The position numbers and the translations under genes are program-made. From the NCBI GenBank assembly GCA_944548615.1, contig OX155960.1, positions 34,634,499-34,698,498 of the forward strand: 64,000 bases of DNA. Direction: 5' to 3'. This stretch comes from Micropterix aruncella (lineage: Eukaryota; Arthropoda; Insecta; Lepidoptera; Micropterigidae). The notes under the pieces were generated by a model that was given only the letters and a program-made list of their open reading frames with translations, ran no database searches and was not told the DNA's origin. This document shows positions 59,353-64,000 of this stretch, piece by piece; the stretch's first letter is position 1, and each line of letters opens with the position of its first letter.

Positions 59353-59656
59353 AATGGGCCCGATTGCGTTTCTTTGTGAACTAAAACTAAAATTAGTCCA
59401 AGCGAACGAGACAGAGCAATACGTTAGAGCGGGATATGAAACGAACGATCGTCGATAAATACTACCTGCCGAACTTATACTCGTTCGAATAAATTCGAGC
59501 ATATTTCGTGCGGTGTAAGATTTGACCTTGGCGGGCAGTTTTAATGCGTAAAAGTGACAACCGGTCAGCTCACACTCCGCTCTAGCGTACTGCACTGTCT
59601 CGTTCACACGGACTAATTTCCGAGTTTAGTTCACGAAGAAACGCAATCGAACCCAA
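59353..59656. mobile_element. TIR element, uninterrupted copy
   Basis: Left end ATGGGCCCGATTGCGTTTCT, TTGTGAACTAAAACT and right end, inverted, TTGGGTTCGATTGCGTTTCT, TCGTGAACTAAACT form TIRs of about 43 bp. The 300-bp interior matches the right part of the element at 19306-20406, so this serves as the unfilled version of that nested locus. It has no transposase. Confidence 0.85.
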
Positions 59657-59830
59657 TATGTAGGCAAATTAGTACATAAAACAGGTGTAACTTGTATAAA
59701 TTCGTGATCATATTAAATAAGTAGAATTACGTAATAAACGTAAAAATAAGACAGAAATTATTAATATACCATAAATACGTCAACCCAGTATCGAAGGGAG
59801 GAAAGAAATATAAAAACAATCTTGGGGACG

Positions 59831-59881
59831 GACGGGTGGTGGGGGTGGGGTATTGGGGGGGGGGGGGGGGGAGGGGGGAGG
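59831..59881. repeat. G-rich tract
   Basis: GGTGGTGGGGGTGGGG, then about 17 consecutive G residues, then GAGGGGGGAGGG. Enough runs for a G-quadruplex. It may also mark an assembly-difficult position. Confidence 0.9.
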
Positions 59882-60139
59882 GAGATTTATACATTAAGTA
59901 AAAGTCTTATGTATTTTTAAACCCGATTATGTTTTCAAGTTGTCTCAGTGGCAAAGGCACAGAGTCCATATTCGGGCCGCCTGCACTGCAAATAACTTGG
60001 ACACGAAAGTTAATGAACGCTGACGTATAGCCAGTAATAGAGATTCCTGAGAGCATAACGTAAATCCATGGAATGAAAGCGAAAAGAAGAGATTATACAA
60101 ATAAAAAGGCATATTTGAAAATCTCGGTAGAGTAGGTTA

Positions 60140-60265
60140 AATTTGCTAATGCCGTCACCTAGAACGGCTTCATTGTTCACCTTCACGCGGTGGAATTTGG
60201 CGGTCATTGCCTGCTGTCGTAATCCCGGGTTTACTTCTTTAAAGATCTTGGTCTCTTTAGGAAAA
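60140..60265 (+). pseudogene. Diverged third copy of the RLE LINE domain
   Basis: Plus-strand frame PSPRTASLFTFTRWNLA followed by FTSLKILVSLGKYS aligns with VTRNGFTVHLHAVEVGA and FHLFKDLGLSRKI of the copies at 19353 and 55439. At the DNA level CTTCACGCGGTGGAA-type and AAAGATCTTGGTCTCT-type blocks are kept. It is the opposite orientation to the other two and much more decayed. The minus-strand frame here is a shadow. Confidence 0.65.
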
Positions 60266-61389
60266 TATTCAACTACGTCGAAAAAATCTAAAACCATGAT
60301 TTCCGCATGTCAAAAATTTATGTATGTTTCAAATATATGTATGTGAGGGCGCCAAGTTTGTTTTAATGTGAGAATACATGGATGAGAATTAGAAAGAAAC
60401 GACTATATGGAATGAGCTTTTAAATGAAACAATCTCGAGAAATATTCCGTTGATAATACCTTCAGCAGTTACGATCAAGAAAACAATCATAATGGCATTG
60501 TTTATAGCGCTTAACAAGCTGCGATTACCGACTTATCCGTGATAGATCTCATTCGACCAAAATACTATGATAACGGTTGAGAGTTAGAAATGGTTGAGTC
60601 ATTCTCAAGTGATACCATTATCTACCTTCACGACTCCCGGCATGCAGCGGTGAACGAAGTAAGACTTTCAAATTAATTGAAACTCTCACTTTCTCATTTT
60701 GATCGGACGTGAACAAAGTTAAAAATCAAGAGGGCGGATGAGTCACGTTTGGAATGAGACAATCTATAATAGAAATGAGCGTGTAATCGATTGCTTGACT
60801 GATCGATTACTCGATTAATCGGTTACGGCAATCGACTATGCGACTGTGATGAATTAATGATAACCGCTATGCAATGTTATTATTGCTTGAAACTTAATTG
60901 AAATGAGAGTACAAACAAAACAACACGGTGATTTCTCTAAGAAATTGCTGCTTTGAATGAACCTTTGTTGACATACCTAATATACCTAAAAGTGGCTAGG
61001 GTGATAAACGTATTTATACATTTGTGACGCTGATCCCAATATTGAATTTTCTTTTCTTTTACCAATTAGATACTCCACCATATACTTCATTTGAGTACAC
61101 AATAACATTACCTAATATTATAGTGTATCTTACAGCGCTTCCATTTATGATAATGGTCCATGTCTCTGTTGCCATAACAATGTTACAAGATTATATGACG
61201 AATACGGTTTGAACTGAGTACTACAAAAACCTAGAACCTATATGCTATTGTGTAAAGTACCCGTACACACCCATAGTTACAGCTTACAGAATTCGACTGA
61301 AAAACGACTAATAATATTATAAACCTTCACTGCAATTTCAAAGACTGATAAATAAGATATAGATAGAGCAAGGAGATAAAAAAATCTTA
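60266..61389. other. Unassigned DNA
   Basis: Contains a CGATTACTCGATTAATCGGT-type repetitive stretch at 60780-60835 but no gene. Confidence 0.45.
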
Positions 61390-61670
61390 TTGATACATTC
61401 AAAAGCGCATTCATTAAGTGAAAAAGGTGTTTTACAGAAGACACAACAACGTACACATGAAGATCATACTTCTAAGGTGCTACTCGTATGTATTCTTAAT
61501 ATTATTATATGGCACGGCTGGACGCTTATGAACAAACTATTAAGGAAGCTTGAAGCCTTCGAAATCTTTGTATATCAGGGGTTCCTACGTATAAGCTGGA
61601 TTGAAAAAGCCAGGAATGAAGATGTATTTAAAGACATCTTCATAGTGTTGCATAATATTGCATAATATGC
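61390..61670 (+). pseudogene. RTE-type LINE C-terminal fragment (second)
   Basis: Frame 61390-61665 contains SKVLLVCILNIIIWHGWTLM, NKLLRKLEAFEIFVYQGFLR, ISWIEKARNEDVF. W-L----RKLEAFE--VY---LRISW--R--NEDV is the conserved stretch after the RT domain in RTE-like non-LTR elements, also seen at 36590. The fragment is short, 5' and 3' truncated, and the usual G-ETW before the block is HGWT here. Not functional. Confidence 0.75.
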
Positions 61671-61675
61671 ACATT

Positions 61676-61835
61676 ATTGTACTCTAGGGATGACGCATGA
61701 CACGAGAGAGGTAGTCGAGTTTGCGGATCATTATTATCCTCGATATTTCTATGTAAAACATAAAAATATCGATGACAATAATCATCCGCATACTCGACTA
61801 CCTCGCTCATGTCATGCACATCCCGAGAGTACAAT
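61676..61835. mobile_element. Near-complete hairpin element, ~78-bp arms
   Basis: ATTGTACTCTAGGGATGACG onward is inverted at the right as far as CATCCCGAGAGTACAAT. Arms run through AGGTAGTCGAGTTTGCGGAT and TCGATATTTCTATG with few mismatches, leaving a loop of about 5 bases (61755-61762). It directly follows the RTE fragment. Such single-hairpin elements are usually MITEs. It also explains the complementary open frames on both strands. Confidence 0.85.
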
Positions 61836-64000
61836 ATTATACATCTAATAATTCAAGACATCTGGAACAAAAGGTACGGGACGAAGAATAGGTAATAGTT
61901 TTAGAAATCTACCAAATCCTTGTTTCTAGCGGCAGCTTAGATTAAAGTTCCAATAGCCAATATGATGACCAAGGTTATATAGCGGACACGGCTCCAGGGA
62001 AAGAAGAAAATGTCTCTGTTAAAGGTCAAAGTCTTGTTTTCAAGAAAAATATTAACACGGCTATGTCAAAACAAGCACTAGAGATAGAATGTGATAGAGA
62101 GTCAGTGTCAGTTTATTAACACTAGCGATAATGAATGATGACACCCACGTAAAGTAGACGCTGTTTACCATGGCATTACAAGTATATTATTTGTTTTGCA
62201 AGAAGTAGGAGTTCCTAATTAGTAAGTAGTGATTTAATTTTAGGAAAACACAAGTATCAGGTAGCTGGGCAGTATGGACTGACCAGAGTACATACATTAG
62301 GGGCTGTCTGATCGATATTTGAGATGAAATTGAACCCGGTAGTGACTAGAAGTAAGATGATTCAACGGGATAAAGGTTTTGTAAAAGATAAGAGATATAG
62401 AAAAAGAACCGTTGGTACATCTCTAAATGAGGATTCAATATAAAGCGTCCGGACATAGTACAATGAACCAGAACCTCGAAGGTATTCTGTCTGAAAACTA
62501 ATCTAACACGGACGAAAAAGACATAGAGTAAAAAGAGGAGTTAACTAGAAATGATTGGAGGCCTGAATAGTGAAAATAAGACGACTTGCTCAATTGGTTG
62601 TGCTATACAGATTTATGCAATTCCTATGGTACTAAGCGGCTCGTCATACTCGCTCGGCAGACGCGGAGACGTCAGAATGATGGTTCAGAAAAGGGAAATA
62701 CAGAAAAATACACACTAACGTGAGAAGTTACTTTTCCATACTAACACATTTTACCAAAATCAAAGAAGCGATTTCTCATTATATTTCTTGGACACAATCT
62801 GATCAGTTTTGGGTACAAATTGAACGTATTTTGTAATTTCAAACATAACTAAGAATTTCATTATCACTTTGCCTTTAGCTGCTCTAAATGTTAGGGTAGG
62901 TATTTAGTTATATTAACTAAGGACATTTCCGTAATAAAGGGGAAGTCGATACCACCAAGGAACTTACGCTGCTATATCGGCAAATTACATACCCTATACT
63001 TATAAGATTTCTTTCTAATGTTATAATTTTATGATTTTAAATTGTTAATTTATATGTGTAAATATTATAATAATATAATATAAAGCAAAGATATGTAAAA
63101 ATATACATTTGCCAGTAAGTACTTTTATGTAAATTAAGAAGTAGATACGAAATTTCATCAACATGCAATGCATTGATGCAACGTCATTCCAGTGACCCAT
63201 TGCAAATACCGTGTTATTCAATTCAGTTATTCAATTCAATGTTATTCAATTCTTACAAATTACATCGTAGGTAATTTTACTAAATATAAACATTTAAATT
63301 AATATGTCTAATATCATGAAAATGTTGAAATACAATGGAGACAAATTTAATGTAATCTAATAAAACAAAAAATAAAAACGGTTTCTATACCTGAAAGCAA
63401 AAAGGCAAAAAATGAGAGTAGAGTAAAATAAAACATCTCCAATATTATAACCAAAACCAAAAAATAATAATAAATAAAAATGACAAAATAAGTCCAAACC
63501 AACGAAATAAAATAAAAGTACAAAATAATACTAAATCAAAATAACCTTTATCTATAGTTGTATAAACATTTTATATCTAATATTTTTTAACCTCTAAATT
63601 CACACTTTCTTAATATTCTATGTTTTCAAGGAATGTATTTCATAGTCAATATCATGTACTTAGTAGAATTTTTGGAACTCATATTTTTATTAAGTTACAA
63701 AAAAACTATATTTTTAAGCTCTTGAGGCGATTTTTTTAACTAGATGATCTCGCAAAGATAAATAGATCTGGTTTAAGACTCGAGGACTTCTTTACTTCAT
63801 AAAAATCCTACAATATATATTTTTTAAGACTAGGATATGTAAACTTGTATGCGTATTCCAGTAGCAGCTACCCCGTCGCGCGTACAAAGTACCAAGATAA
63901 GTATCTAATGGCAGTCTCGTTGAAATACCCGACAGGATGACTTATCTCTAATGTATTGTGGCAACATTGTATAATAATCACTTTGAGGAAGATTGACTTA
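61836..64000. other. Unassigned DNA to end of window
   Basis: No open frame above about 60 codons and no repeat that I recognise. AT-rich from about 62980. If a gene is present, only introns or distant regulatory DNA are visible. Confidence 0.5.

Noticed and set aside
61640..61834. 64-codon minus-strand frame
   Set aside because: Lies wholly within the hairpin element; complementary arms give open frames on both strands.

Overview
This 64-kb window looks like AT-rich insect nuclear DNA, most probably from a moth or butterfly (Lepidoptera). The evidence is the Helitron termini (5' TCCTACTAATATTATAAA or TCTATACTAATATTATAAA, 3' hairpin plus CAGCTAG), Penelope-like elements, several 5'-truncated LINEs with (AAAT)n-type tails, pogo-like and mariner remnants, many foldback or TIR elements, and long (TA)n tracts. 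I found no complete host gene. The longest open frames are transposon remnants, antisense shadows or simple repeats. One short segment at 15881-16031 has an acceptor-like left edge and a long open frame, and is the best but weak candidate for a host exon.

Layout. 1-9.5 kb: copies of an AT-rich MITE family (ACACGACTGCC ends), a 750-bp GC-rich repeat, a 118-bp minisatellite, a pogo-like TIR element and a LINE 3' end. 9.5-15.5 kb: mostly unremarkable, with a 362-bp tandem repeat. 15.5-24.8 kb: two (TA)n tracts around the possible exon and a hammerhead-like fold, a LINE C-terminus, a restriction-like-endonuclease (RLE) LINE nested in a TIR element, a Penelope-like GIY-YIG fragment, and an inverted pair of GC-rich repeats. 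24.8-37.6 kb: foldback elements, more MITEs, a tRNA-like sequence, an RTE-type LINE tail and a possible pogo/Tigger remnant. 37.9-43 kb: Helitron cluster, a second 362-bp tandem repeat and a Helitron keeping the C-terminus of its helicase. 43.5-49.9 kb: two Penelope-like copies bounded by inverted tails, one of them sitting in a tandemly duplicated block. 52-64 kb: a Helitron nested in a MITE, microsatellites, a mariner pseudogene, further RLE-LINE copies, an intact-looking TIR element and a hairpin element.

The parts do not work together as a pathway; the window is a record of layered transposition. The most informative systems are: (1) the Penelope-like family, whose copies carry an inverted piece of their own 3' tail at the truncated 5' end and, in two cases, an extra ~32-bp segment matching the linker just upstream of GIY-YIG; (2) the RLE LINE inserted into a TIR element whose uninterrupted relative lies 40 kb away; (3) Helitrons that share internal blocks in different arrangements. 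All identifications were made by reading the sequence; no database search was run.
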